Shown piece by piece: positions 42,951 to 52,249 of a DNA stretch of 64,000 nucleotides; the first letter of the stretch is position 1, and the number at the start of each line of letters is the position of its first letter. Below the pieces are notes generated by a model. The model had not been told where the DNA came from and did not search any database. It saw only the letters and a program-made list of their open reading frames with translations. Made by a program: the position numbers and the translations under genes. Source of the DNA: Halobacteriovorax marinus SJ (GTDB lineage Bacteria; Bdellovibrionota; Bacteriovoracia; Bacteriovoracales; Bacteriovoracaceae); NCBI RefSeq assembly GCF_000210915.2, contig NC_016620.1, forward strand, positions 2,356,001 to 2,420,000. The letters are read 5' to 3'.

Positions 42951-43675
42951 TGGCAAAGGGTCATATTCTAGTCGTTGAAGACGAGAGAGACATTTCAGAT
43001 CTATTAAAATTACAACTTCAATCTATGGACTATCAAGTCACAGTTATTGAAAATGGTGATAGTGCCCTAGAGCTTATCCAGACTCCTGTCGAGCAAAGAG
43101 AAAATAGTACACCTATAGACCTCTACATCTTAGATCGAATGCTTCCCGGAACTGATGGCCTAGAGATCTGTAAATTTTTAAGAATGTATCGCCAGACCAA
43201 AGAAAAGCCAATACTGATGGTAACCGCACTTACTGAGCCTGAACATATTATTGAAGGTCTTGATGCTGGTGGCGACGACTATATTAATAAGCCATTTGAT
43301 ATAAATATTTTAGCAGCAAGAGTTAGATCACTAATGAGAAGATCTACTCAAATGGAAAAATCCAATGCCACAACAGAGGAAGTCATTACACTTGGTCCAA
43401 TCACTCTAGACATGAGCCAATGTAAAGTTTCTATTGATGGAAGTGATTTAGATCTTACCCTAAGTGAATATAAATTAATGGTGGCCTTCTTTCATCAACC
43501 TGGAAAAGTTCTTACTAGAAACCAGTTGGTAGAGTTTATTCAGGACGGTCCCGTTCATGTAACAGATAGAACAATTGATACGCATGTCTTTGGCCTTAGA
43601 AAAAAACTTGGTGATCACTCTGAGTTAATTGAAACTATTAGAGGTATTGGATACCGAGTTAAGAGTTATGTCTGA
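42950..43675 (+). CDS. phoB: phosphate response regulator PhoB
   Basis: A 241-residue OmpR/PhoB-type regulator: receiver domain with EDE near residue 10, predicted phospho-acceptor Asp in YILDRMLPGTDG, Lys in YINKPFD, and a C-terminal winged helix ending IETIRGIGYRVKS. An insert of about eight residues (QTPVEQREN) lies before the phospho-acceptor strand. It activates phosphate-starvation genes, presumably including this operon. Confidence 0.95.
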   Translation: MAKGHILVVEDERDISDLLKLQLQSMDYQVTVIENGDSALELIQTPVEQRENSTPIDLYILDRMLPGTDGLEICKFLRMYRQTKEKPILMVTALTEPEHIIEGLDAGGDDYINKPFDINILAARVRSLMRRSTQMEKSNATTEEVITLGPITLDMSQCKVSIDGSDLDLTLSEYKLMVAFFHQPGKVLTRNQLVEFIQDGPVHVTDRTIDTHVFGLRKKLGDHSELIETIRGIGYRVKSYV

Positions 43676-45476
43676 ACAAAGAGTTAAAGGATTTATAAAC
43701 TCAATTCCTTGGCGATTCTTTAAGAGGATTACACTCTCTCAAATACTGCTAACGACGATAATCATTTTAGTTACAGCGTTCTCTGCAAGGTACTTTCTTA
43801 AAGTCTACATTACAAACCAATCAATTAATCAAGTAACCGAATCACTAGAGCTGATTAAGCACTCAATTACGACTCAAAAAATTGATCCTATCGCTTGGTG
43901 TAAGTCGTTAAAACTCAACTGGGCCACACGCTACACTCTAATAGACTTAAATGGTAAGGTCCTATGTGACAACTACCTCGACTCGACTAAACTTGATAAC
44001 CACCTCTATCGTCCAGAGGTTCAAAGTGCCCTAAAAAAAGGAATTGGAACATCAAAGCGCTATAGTGAGAGTGCCGAAATCGATATGATCTACGGAGCGA
44101 TGAAGTTTAAAACGGATAAGTCCTATATTATTAGACAGGCCGTTCCTCTAAAGCAAGTCTCTATTGCCATGAGAACGCTCGATAGATCGATCATCATCTT
44201 CTTCATTCCCCTATTGCTCTTCACTTCTCTACTAAGCCTTTGGACTTCGTTACAAGTGTCGTTTCCACTTAGGTCATTAATTAAGAAAATTTCAAATTTA
44301 GAGAACTTGAAGCTAACTCCCAAGGGTCTTGAGTCCGCCATGGCCATAGACGATGAGTGGCATCTCGTCGAGAGAACCCTTGACCGCGCAGAGGTTGAGC
44401 TAGCAAATTATATTGAGGAACTACAATTTGAAAATAAGAAGTTCTCAATTCTTATGGAAAGTATCTCGGATGCCATCTTGGCCATTGATATCCATGAAAA
44501 TGTTCTCTTTATAAATAAGAGATTTCAAAAGAGTTTTCTAAATGAAAGAGAGTCTAACTCTAAGAGTGCGAAAGGCTTAAAACTAGTTGAAGTCTCCAGA
44601 AAGAAAGAGGTTCACGAACTACTTAGAGAAACAATTAAAGATAGAACAAGTAGTAAGGTTAGAAATATTGAAATTGAAATGTCAGATAGAACTGAGAAAG
44701 GCTGGTTTGATATCTCTACAAGCCCTCTAATTGCTGATGACGGCCAAATACTTGGGGCCATCTGTACATTTAGAAATATTTCCCATAAGAAGCTAGCTCA
44801 ACAAATGAGAGAGGATTTTGTAACAAATGTCTCCCACGAAGTGAGAACACCTCTTACAGCGATGAAGGGATACGTTCAGATTCTTCTAGGAATGAAAGAG
44901 CTTACAGAGAACCCAACGGTAAAAGAGTCTCTCAGCAAGATTGAACACAACTCCAATCGCCTTGCGATCCTCTTTCAAGAAATACTGAATCTATCTATGA
45001 TTGAGTCTAGACATAAACTTGATCTGGTAAAGTCATCTACTCAAGATATCACCCAAAATGTATTGATGAACCTCAAACAAGTTCACAAGAACTCCAATAG
45101 AAAAATACATTGTGACTATAGTGCAAAAGAAGTTCTCGTCGATAGTTCACTAATTGAACAAGTTCTCACAAACTTAATAGATAACTCGTATAAATACGCT
45201 AATCAAGATGGCGAGAGTTTTATAAAGTGGGAGCAAAACGAAAGTTCATTCACTCTCTTAGTGGAAGATAATGGTCCGGGTATTGAAGCAATTCATCAAA
45301 AGAGAATCTTTGAAAGATTCTATAGAGTCGACTCTAGTAGATCTAGAAGCCTGGGTGGTACAGGGCTTGGTTTAAGTATTGTTAAACATATTGTGCAAAA
45401 GCATAAGGGCACAATCTCTGTTTATAGTAATGACCTTGGAGGTGTTAGCTTCAAGATCATTATTCCAAGTGTGTAG
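43668..45476 (+). CDS. phoR: phosphate sensor histidine kinase PhoR
   Basis: From the ATG at 43668 the product is 602 residues. Two membrane helices flank a sensor loop (about 25-160), then a HAMP-like linker, a PAS domain (SISDAILAIDIHENVLF), HisKA with NVSHEVRTPLTAMKGY and an ATPase domain with NLIDNSYKYA, DNGPGIE and GGTGLGLSIVKHI. A long periplasmic loop is unlike E. coli PhoR. It overlaps phoB by eight bases, supporting a matched pair. Confidence 0.94.
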   Translation: MSEQRVKGFINSIPWRFFKRITLSQILLTTIIILVTAFSARYFLKVYITNQSINQVTESLELIKHSITTQKIDPIAWCKSLKLNWATRYTLIDLNGKVLCDNYLDSTKLDNHLYRPEVQSALKKGIGTSKRYSESAEIDMIYGAMKFKTDKSYIIRQAVPLKQVSIAMRTLDRSIIIFFIPLLLFTSLLSLWTSLQVSFPLRSLIKKISNLENLKLTPKGLESAMAIDDEWHLVERTLDRAEVELANYIEELQFENKKFSILMESISDAILAIDIHENVLFINKRFQKSFLNERESNSKSAKGLKLVEVSRKKEVHELLRETIKDRTSSKVRNIEIEMSDRTEKGWFDISTSPLIADDGQILGAICTFRNISHKKLAQQMREDFVTNVSHEVRTPLTAMKGYVQILLGMKELTENPTVKESLSKIEHNSNRLAILFQEILNLSMIESRHKLDLVKSSTQDITQNVLMNLKQVHKNSNRKIHCDYSAKEVLVDSSLIEQVLTNLIDNSYKYANQDGESFIKWEQNESSFTLLVEDNGPGIEAIHQKRIFERFYRVDSSRSRSLGGTGLGLSIVKHIVQKHKGTISVYSNDLGGVSFKIIIPSV

Positions 45477-45481
45477 ATAAA

Positions 45482-45865
45482 TTACTCTGCGTCTAAATCA
45501 TTTAGGTTATTAAAGAGCTTTCTCTTTTCCTCTAAATGAATCACTTCCTTATCATCAGATAAGCAAACAGAGTGGTAATTATGTGACATAATATCTTCAA
45601 AATTATTGTCACCGATAGAGATATTATCTTCAATGGTCGTAAAGGCCCAAAGCCCTTTTAGATTAATTTCCCCATCAATACGCTGAAAGATAAGTGCTGG
45701 CATTGAGCTCACTTTCTCAAGCCTTCCACCATCATAATTGGCCATAAATATACTGGTAGGAGCAAGATACAGATTACAATTCTGTTCTACATCTCTCACT
45801 TTATAAACTTCGCCAAATGATTTCGCGCAGATACATAGAAATACTAATAGTAGTAAAGCTCTCAC
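45482..45865 (-). CDS. uncharacterised small secreted protein
   Basis: A 127-residue protein with a signal peptide (ALLLLVFLCICAKSFG). The mature part has two Cys residues (near 30 and 98) that may form a disulfide, and a charged C-terminal end. No family was recognised. It converges on phoR with five bases between stops. AAGGAG precedes the ATG. A periplasmic or exported role is inferred from the signal only. Confidence 0.7.
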   Translation of the reverse strand: MRALLLLVFLCICAKSFGEVYKVRDVEQNCNLYLAPTSIFMANYDGGRLEKVSSMPALIFQRIDGEINLKGLWAFTTIEDNISIGDNNFEDIMSHNYHSVCLSDDKEVIHLEEKRKLFNNLNDLDAE

Positions 45866-46056
45866 ATTTATCTCCTTTTATGAAAATATAGCAAGAACTA
45901 ATCTTTAATTTGAATTGAGTGTAATAAAAATAGAGGCCGTCAATTTTTTAGACACGTTTTGTCTTACTCTCTAACACTGTCCACTCGACGCACCAAGGTT
46001 ACAATTCTTTAGACTGATATACAAAAAGCTATTTTTAGAGAGAGTACACCTATGAA

Positions 46057-46767
46057 TTAACAGCCACTCTTGTACGCGTAGTAATAATTTGGCCTCTCTC
46101 CTTTTTTGTAAGGAGTATACCAAAATTCAAGTTTTTCAGTATAACTGATCCCCTCTGCACCACAAGACCCTTTTTCACTAGAGAGCTTTACCCATAGAAC
46201 TCCATCAATCCACTTATATTCTTTTGGTAAAAAGTCTACCTTCTTAGTTCTATTTTCTGAATAACGCTTTAAAGAGTCTGGAATGGTAAAAACTTCACCT
46301 CCAGGAGTTTTAAAAAATTCTATTTTGTTAACATTCGCAGTTATTCCCCTAGGGTCTAGGATTAAGTTTTCAACTTTAGTTATCCGATGATAATTTGATT
46401 TGTGTGTCCAAAAGTATTCACCTTTATAGAACACCTTGTAGAAATCTCCTCTTCTCTCTCTACTATATATTCCCATGAATTTGTAAACCCCACTCTTATC
46501 ATCAAATAGCTCATAAAAGTCCGATTGATATTTACTAGATTCGTTCATGTACTCCACTTCATGCAGGATCGGAGAATTTCTATCAGGATCTTTATATAAA
46601 ACCAATGATTTTAATTTTAGAGTTTTCAAAAAAGTGCCTTCAGCAGTACCAACATTTAACTCAAACAATTCATGAAATGCCTTTGTTGGTCTTGTTCCAT
46701 CTGCTAGTGCACTACTAAACACTAAAGAAAATATAAGAATCGATAATATAGATCTAGAAAAAATCAT
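46057..46767 (-). CDS. uncharacterised secreted protein, beta-rich
   Basis: A 236-residue protein with a signal peptide (ILSILIFSLVFSSALA). The mature part is rich in Tyr, Phe and charged residues, with strands resembling SH3-like modules (LVLYKDPDRNSPILHEV and GDFYKVFYKGEYFW), and only two Cys near the C-terminus. No family was recognised with confidence. AGAGG lies before the ATG. It stands alone between AT-rich gaps of about 190 and 440 bases. Confidence 0.7.
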   Translation of the reverse strand: MIFSRSILSILIFSLVFSSALADGTRPTKAFHELFELNVGTAEGTFLKTLKLKSLVLYKDPDRNSPILHEVEYMNESSKYQSDFYELFDDKSGVYKFMGIYSRERRGDFYKVFYKGEYFWTHKSNYHRITKVENLILDPRGITANVNKIEFFKTPGGEVFTIPDSLKRYSENRTKKVDFLPKEYKWIDGVLWVKLSSEKGSCGAEGISYTEKLEFWYTPYKKGERPNYYYAYKSGC

Positions 46768-47208
46768 AATTTAATCCTCTTTAATTATTAATAAGCATAA
46801 CAGCTTCCGTACTTTCACAATTTTAGCATCTACGTAATATTAAGTCCCCAAGCAAAAGCAGCGTGAATATGTACCTTAAATTATCCTCTATAATTGAAGA
46901 ACAACCAAAATTATTTCTATCGAGAACTTTACCTAAAAGAAATGAGGCAGTTAGAGTAGTAACTATCAAGGTTTCTAAAAGAGTGACTTTTGTACTTTAA
47001 GTTACTGAAGTTAAGAAAAGAAATCACCAACAACCCCATTAACAAAGGATTTCAGAAGGTGGCAATAAATTGTGGAACTGTCTCTCTATTTCTCAAGAAA
47101 TCTTAAACAATTTAATTATTAGGGCCACCCTCCCATGAGAGAGACTTGGGAGGGAGGCAGAGTAATGAGCACTCTAAGTACGAAACGATCTAATCTCGTG
47201 TGAGAAGA
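46768..47208. other. 441-base region with a short open frame and a strong hairpin
   Basis: The + strand has one open frame of 43 codons (46869-47000), basic and without ribosome-binding site or known homology; it may be a remnant or chance. At 47124-47158 GCCACCCTCCCA pairs with TGGGAGGGAGGC (one mismatch) around an 11-base loop, 50 bases after the HPF stop. No T-run follows on the minus strand, so termination by it is uncertain. No other feature was seen. Confidence 0.4.
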
Positions 47209-47514
47209 TTAGAAGAGATTGGCATGTTTTCTATGTAGCCTTTGCTCATACTTTATCTTTCTAGGTAATGAGCTTTTCATTTTTCTAAAAACTTTTAAGA
47301 CAGAGGCGTAAGCGTTACCTGCCTTGCCCTCCATTTTAAAAATCTTACCACTGGCCTTAAATCGAACTGCTGCTTTATAAAGTCCGCCTTCTCTAGAAAT
47401 GTCCCAATTAATGTTTGAGAACTTTTCCTTGTTTTGAGAGAAATGCTTCATCTTCTCTTCAACAAATTCATTTAAAGCATTTGATTTGTCTACGTGATGA
47501 TAACTAACTTGCAT
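47209..47514 (-). CDS. hpf: ribosome hibernation-promoting factor, short form
   Basis: A 101-residue protein of the HPF/YfiA (RaiA) family: QVSYHHVDKSNALNEFVEEKM starts the alpha-beta fold, and KMEGKAGNAYASVLKVFRKMKSSL gives the second helix. The C-terminus is basic. It binds the ribosome mRNA/tRNA channel and stores it inactive in stationary cells. The length fits the short form. In its leader GATAAG and CTTATC form a short inverted repeat, and AGGAGG-like CGGAGG precedes the ATG. Confidence 0.87.
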   Translation of the reverse strand: MQVSYHHVDKSNALNEFVEEKMKHFSQNKEKFSNINWDISREGGLYKAAVRFKASGKIFKMEGKAGNAYASVLKVFRKMKSSLPRKIKYEQRLHRKHANLF

Positions 47515-47738
47515 ACATAACCTCCGATGTTTGATAAGTTTCTATCTTATCTAAGAATTATATTACCCCTTTAAATCGAAAATCTGTCGTAGCTTAGTCA
47601 TAACTTTGTAAAGATTAAGTAAATTAAACCCGACTATTTTACTACCCTTAAAATGACACACCTCTACCTTATAACTAGTTGCAAAAAATTCTCAACTTTA
47701 AGAGAATAGAAGGGATATTTTTATTGTAAGGAGAAATA

Positions 47739-48257
47739 ATGAGAGTAATTGATTATATAGAGCAAGGCGGAGTAATAATGTATATTTTACTGGCCTTAAA
47801 TATCATTGGGTTCGCTATAATGATTTCAAAGTTCTTTATCTTAACTAAAGAGTCAAAGAGATCATCTCAAGTAGCTAACGAATTAAGTGACAGAGTTAAA
47901 ACTGTGACTAAAGATAGCGATACGAACACTATTATTGAAATTGCTAAGCAAGAGCTTTCTAACCACATTGCAGGGCTTGAGAAGGGTTTAAATACGGTTA
48001 AGATCATCGCTTCTATCTCACCTCTACTTGGACTTCTAGGAACTGTTATTGGTGTACTTGTTGCTTTTAAAGTTATGTCACAGACAGGACTTAATAACCC
48101 AGCATCTTTTGCTCAAGGTATTTCCATGGCATTAATAACAACTGTTGGCGGTATGATTGTTGCGATTCCACACTATATTGGTCACAACTACCTTATTGGT
48201 ATGGTTGATCAATTTGAAACAAGACTTGAGAAAGAACTACTCTCCGACGTACTTTAA
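47739..48257 (+). CDS. exbB: ExbB/TolQ/MotA-family proton channel
   Basis: A 172-residue inner-membrane protein with three helices. LALNIIGFAIMISKFFIL begins the fold, and SISPLLGLLGTVIGVLVAFKVM and GISMALITTVGGMIVAIPHYIGHN are the conserved pair of the ExbB/TolQ family. It is shorter than E. coli ExbB. With ExbD it uses the proton gradient to drive an outer-membrane or envelope process. AAGGAG lies upstream; exbD follows nine bases later. No TonB or TolA is adjacent. Confidence 0.9.
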   Translation: MRVIDYIEQGGVIMYILLALNIIGFAIMISKFFILTKESKRSSQVANELSDRVKTVTKDSDTNTIIEIAKQELSNHIAGLEKGLNTVKIIASISPLLGLLGTVIGVLVAFKVMSQTGLNNPASFAQGISMALITTVGGMIVAIPHYIGHNYLIGMVDQFETRLEKELLSDVL

Positions 48258-48266
48258 GGAGCACTC

Positions 48267-48656
48267 ATGAAGAAAAGATCTAGAGAAGCAGCAGCTCCTG
48301 ATATCACTCCAATGATTGATGTCGTTTTTCTCCTACTCATCTTCTTTATGGTTTCGACTGTATTTAAAAAAGATGAGATGGCACTGCTCTTAAATCTACC
48401 TAAAACAGAAAAGGGAGAGAGTGTTCAAAAAGAGCAGAAGACAATTTACATTGAGTTATCAAAAACAGAAATTGCTTACAATGGAGAGAAGACAACTCTT
48501 GAAAATATAGAGGGATCACTTAAGGCCATTGTTAAGAAGACTATGCCAATAGATCTTCGCATTGATAAAGATGTTAAATACGATCGTGTCGTTCAGTTAA
48601 TTGGTAAGCTTAAGAAGTATGAACTCACTAATGTTTCACTCATCACAGATGAGTAG
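48267..48656 (+). CDS. exbD: ExbD/TolR-family protein
   Basis: A 129-residue protein. After a short cytoplasmic start, [20 protein letters not shown] is the single helix with the essential Asp. A periplasmic ExbD domain follows ([29 protein letters not shown]). It forms the proton channel with the preceding protein. It overlaps the glycosyltransferase gene tail to tail by 14 bases. Confidence 0.92.
   Translation: MKKRSREAAAPDITPMIDVVFLLLIFFMVSTVFKKDEMALLLNLPKTEKGESVQKEQKTIYIELSKTEIAYNGEKTTLENIEGSLKAIVKKTMPIDLRIDKDVKYDRVVQLIGKLKKYELTNVSLITDE
48638..48654. terminator. short hairpin at convergent stop codons
   Basis: ACTCATC (48638-48644) and GATGAGT (48648-48654) form a seven-base stem with a three-base loop. 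It includes the last codons of both converging genes. A weak bidirectional terminator is possible. Confidence 0.35.
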
Positions 48657-49779
48657 TATAGAGATTCATTAAGTCATTGGCAGTATTCTTCCAATGAAAT
48701 TTCTGAACAAATTCATGGCCCTTTTGGGCCATTTCTTTTTGAAGCCCCTCATCTCTTAGTATATCCAGCATACCTTTAGAAATATCTTTAATATCGTAAG
48801 GGTCTACATACCTTGAATTCGGCCCTCCAGCTTCCGGAAAGCACCCACCTTTTGAAGTGACCACTGGCGTTTTTGAAAAGAGTGCTTCTATAATCGGAAT
48901 TCCAAAACCTTCATAGAATGATGGAAAAACAAAGAGCTTGGCCAATTGAAAGATGGCGGGAAGATCTTCATCTATCGCCTCGTCTAAAATGCGAACTCTA
49001 TTTGAGAGGTTTTTCTCTTGAATATACTGAATAACTTTTTGCTTATACTTCTTACCTCTCCCTATAAGAATTAAATCCTCCTCAACTTCAGAGTGAATTA
49101 ACTCATAGGCCTTAAGTATTCCTAAAGTATTCTTATTCTCTTCCATCGTTGCGATATGAAAGATAAATGGTTTTTGTATTTTATATTTCTCTTTAATTCT
49201 AATGAGATCATCAATAGATTTATGATAATAGAATTTAGGAGAACAGCTTTGGTAGACGACGTGAATCTTATCAGGTGAAACTTTATAATGCTCTATAATA
49301 TCAGCTTTAGTTTGTTCACAGATAGCAATAATAAGATCACTCTTCTCACAGCTATATGTAAATTTCTTGTGATACGTGAAACGATCTATGGCCGAAAAGA
49401 ATTGAGGGAACTTCAAGTATAATAAATCATGAATAGTAACAACTTTAAGAGCATTGACTCTCTCGATACCAATGGGAAGTTCATGACTTAGACCATGATA
49501 AATATCGATGTGATTATTTTCAATTTCACTTGTGAGCTTAAAGCTTCTCCATAGACTTGGAACCTTGCTAGAAATAAAACCTTGAGGAGAGATTAAATGA
49601 GCATTGTCACCTAAGCCTTGGTACCAAGTTAGTAACTCTTTCTTTTTAGTTTCTGGGGAAAATAGATAGAGTTCATTATCACTATAATGCTCGTCTAAAC
49701 TCTTTATTAATGTTCTACTATAATTTCCAAGACCTCTAAAGTTATGAAGGGCCCTCTTTGCATCAAAACCAATTTTCAT
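48643..49779 (-). CDS. family 4 glycosyltransferase
   Basis: A 378-residue GT-B enzyme. [22 protein letters not shown] is the N-terminal acceptor-side motif and [30 protein letters not shown] holds the E-x7-E sugar-nucleotide site. This resembles mannosyltransferases of the GT4 family. It transfers a sugar to a glycan or lipid; both donor and acceptor are unknown. Cytoplasmic. It is the last of three minus genes, following mltD and a lipoprotein gene. Confidence 0.92.
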   Translation of the reverse strand: MKIGFDAKRALHNFRGLGNYSRTLIKSLDEHYSDNELYLFSPETKKKELLTWYQGLGDNAHLISPQGFISSKVPSLWRSFKLTSEIENNHIDIYHGLSHELPIGIERVNALKVVTIHDLLYLKFPQFFSAIDRFTYHKKFTYSCEKSDLIIAICEQTKADIIEHYKVSPDKIHVVYQSCSPKFYYHKSIDDLIRIKEKYKIQKPFIFHIATMEENKNTLGILKAYELIHSEVEEDLILIGRGKKYKQKVIQYIQEKNLSNRVRILDEAIDEDLPAIFQLAKLFVFPSFYEGFGIPIIEALFSKTPVVTSKGGCFPEAGGPNSRYVDPYDIKDISKGMLDILRDEGLQKEMAQKGHEFVQKFHWKNTANDLMNLYTTHL

Positions 49780-49811
49780 AACTTCAGTCTATCTTAGAAT
49801 GATGAACTTGC

Positions 49812-51218
49812 CTAGCTTTCACTAGGTATGATTAAACTCTGACCTTTATAGATTCTATGTCCTCTTAAATTATTGGCAACAACAATCTTTCTAATTGAAG
49901 TATTAAACTTTCTAGCAATAACAGTTAAGTTATCCCCTCTTCTTACTTTGTATCTACTGACAGTCATTGGTATAGATAACCTTTGACCAACCATGATTTT
50001 ACTTCCACGAATATTATTTGCTCTTTTAATTTTTCTAATTGGTAAGCCAAATTTCTTAGAAATCCCTGTTAGATTATCTCCTCTCTTAACTCTATAAATA
50101 GAGCTAACCTTTCTAGAAATAGACTGAGAAACAGATCTTCTTGCAACTGGTCTCTTGGTGCTAAAGTTCAAGCTAGCAAACTTCTGAGAGTATCCTTTTG
50201 GAATTAATAATTTAAAAGGTCTTCTTCTTGTTACAGCTACCCAATCTTTCTTTACTTCAGGATTTAAGGTTTTCATATCTTTAAGACTAACTCTTAAACC
50301 CTTTGCAACTTTTGAGAGAGAGAAAGATCTAGTGGCCTCAACCTCTTCAACATTAGTGTAAATATCTGAATGAAATCTCTTTGCTCTTAGGCCATACTTC
50401 TTTCTATTTTCAAAAAGGTACTTAGCAGCAGCAACTTTTGGAACATAGTTTATTGTTTCTCTTGGAATTAATTTCTTTCTAACTAACTCTCTATAGTCCC
50501 TAGTATTCCCTCTTCTAATGGCGTTAATAATTCTATACTCTCCTGCATTATATGCACAAAGAGCAAGTTCCCAACTACCAAAAATATTGTAGAGATCTTT
50601 AAAGTAATTCGCCGCTGCGTGAGATGCTTTATAGATATTTCTTCTCTCATCTAAATATCTATCTATTTTTAATCCGTATCTCTTTCCTGTTCCCTTAATA
50701 AATTGCCAAGGTCCAACTGCCGAGGCGTGAGATCTAATATGAGTGTTATATCCCGACTCAATTAAACCAACATAAAAGAGATCCGCAGGGAGCTTATGTT
50801 CCTTTAAAACTTCTTTAACAATAGATTCAAACTTAACACCATTACTCATATGGCGCTGGAATCTCTCCTTCTCTCTCTTTGAGAAGTATTTCTTCCAAAA
50901 ATTATAATGCTTTTCTTTGTATCTAAGGTTTAAACCTTTCTTATCAACAGATGAGACTGTTGCTGGAAATATTTTTTCTAAAAATGATTTTTCTTGATCA
51001 ATCGGGTCAGTTGTTTGAACAACCTTCTTTTTTACTACAGATTTCTTCTCTACCTTAGGAGTCTCTTCAATATTAATTTTAACGCTATCGTAGCTCTTAT
51101 TTGAAGTGAGAGAGGCGATACTTGATCTAGGCTGGGGCTTTATCTTTCCAAGCAATGGTCCAATATGAGAACAACTAGATGAAACAAGTAATACAAGTAA
51201 AATGCTCAAATTCTTCAC
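49812..51218 (-). CDS. mltD: membrane-bound lytic murein transglycosylase D-like lipoprotein
   Basis: A 468-residue lipoprotein (lipobox SSSC) with GTG start. Residues about 110-260 form the SLT domain; catalytic Glu in YVGLIESGYN and AVGPWQFIKGTGKRYGL and LCAYNAGEYR are diagnostic. Two LysM repeats follow at the end (YRVKRGDNLTGISKKFGL and YKVRRGDNLTVIARKFNT), which bind peptidoglycan. It cleaves glycan strands. The gap between SLT and the first LysM holds a third, weaker repeat-like segment. Confidence 0.95.
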   Translation of the reverse strand: MKNLSILLVLLVSSSCSHIGPLLGKIKPQPRSSIASLTSNKSYDSVKINIEETPKVEKKSVVKKKVVQTTDPIDQEKSFLEKIFPATVSSVDKKGLNLRYKEKHYNFWKKYFSKREKERFQRHMSNGVKFESIVKEVLKEHKLPADLFYVGLIESGYNTHIRSHASAVGPWQFIKGTGKRYGLKIDRYLDERRNIYKASHAAANYFKDLYNIFGSWELALCAYNAGEYRIINAIRRGNTRDYRELVRKKLIPRETINYVPKVAAAKYLFENRKKYGLRAKRFHSDIYTNVEEVEATRSFSLSKVAKGLRVSLKDMKTLNPEVKKDWVAVTRRRPFKLLIPKGYSQKFASLNFSTKRPVARRSVSQSISRKVSSIYRVKRGDNLTGISKKFGLPIRKIKRANNIRGSKIMVGQRLSIPMTVSRYKVRRGDNLTVIARKFNTSIRKIVVANNLRGHRIYKGQSLIIPSES

Positions 51219-51299
51219 GATACAAAATCCTTTAGTAGCTAATGAGTACTACTATTTTACTTAAGGATTTATTTTTTTCAAACGCGGAAAGAATTAGGG

Positions 51300-52079
51300 T
51301 TAAAAACCAGGATTGATTTTTATTAAAAAATCAAATTTTGTTTTGAGTCTAAGATTTGCTTTTGGAACGGCATCAACTTTAAGTCTTATATCAATTGAAA
51401 ATGTTCTATTATTTTTTAAAATATCTTTAACCTTTCCATTATCAATTTTCATTCTAAAACACTTAAAATCACAATTCTCATCAATCTTTCCATCCCTCTT
51501 ATAACTAAAGAGAATGGTAGAATCTTTTCCGTCGTATATAGGATTTGGATTTTCAGTGTCGAGATAAGTCGGTTTAACTTGTGTAATAGTTGCTGGAAGC
51601 TTGTCCACAATAAGAAAGACATCTAATGATTGTACGAAGCTCAGGTCTACAACTTCTTGTGTAGTGGCCTCACCATTTGCATCAACTTTTTCAACTACCG
51701 CTTCAGAAGTGTCAATAAGCCTTACTTCTGCACCTGTAAACTCAACTTCTTTTAAAATATTAAAGTCTATTTCATTTAGCTCAGGAAATTCATAGGTCAT
51801 TGTCTCAAGCTCAATATACTGCCCGTCACCCTCTTGTAATTCAATATCGGCGAAGCTAGCTATAAGACGCTGAAGAATATCCCCGACATCTCCACCTATA
51901 CCTCTGACTTCTGTTCCAAAAGCATCAACGTTTATATCATCAACATCATATGAGAGCTCCACTGCATTGTCCTCTAGCTGTGCCTCAAGGGTCTCTATTC
52001 CAAAAGCAGGAGTTATTTTCTCTTTTGAACAACCAAGAGTGCAAAGAGAGAGAATAAGTAGCAGTGATACAATTTTCAT
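51300..52079 (-). CDS. uncharacterised lipoprotein
   Basis: A 259-residue lipoprotein with lipobox TLGC (Cys17). The mature part is acidic and beta-rich with one Cys pair (CDFKC near 208-212). It contains no known motif. It precedes mltD by 82 bases and may share its transcript. Function unknown; envelope location is inferred from the lipobox. Confidence 0.78.
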   Translation of the reverse strand: MKIVSLLLILSLCTLGCSKEKITPAFGIETLEAQLEDNAVELSYDVDDINVDAFGTEVRGIGGDVGDILQRLIASFADIELQEGDGQYIELETMTYEFPELNEIDFNILKEVEFTGAEVRLIDTSEAVVEKVDANGEATTQEVVDLSFVQSLDVFLIVDKLPATITQVKPTYLDTENPNPIYDGKDSTILFSYKRDGKIDENCDFKCFRMKIDNGKVKDILKNNRTFSIDIRLKVDAVPKANLRLKTKFDFLIKINPGF

Positions 52080-52237
52080 AAGTCTCCAGTCATTTACTAA
52101 CGCAACCAGTCATACCAATAATCTCCATCACAAACAATATCTATGTATAAATTTCAGGAGGATAAATTTATAATAAATACAACAACTTAGCCTTGAGTAT
52201 TTTTTTCATACAGACTATCAATTAAATATTTTTTAAC

Positions 52238-52243
52238 TATAAT
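52238..52243 (+). promoter_or_regulatory. -10 element for a possibly leaderless mRNA
   Basis: A perfect TATAAT ends six bases before the ATG at 52250, so transcription would begin on or next to the start codon. No ribosome-binding site is visible. The -35 region is weak. Confidence 0.4.
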
Positions 52244-52249
52244 GACACC

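Noticed and set aside
46768-47208. tRNA or rRNA gene
   Set aside because: No cloverleaf or T-loop pattern was seen in this or any other gap; the only strong stem lacks tRNA geometry.
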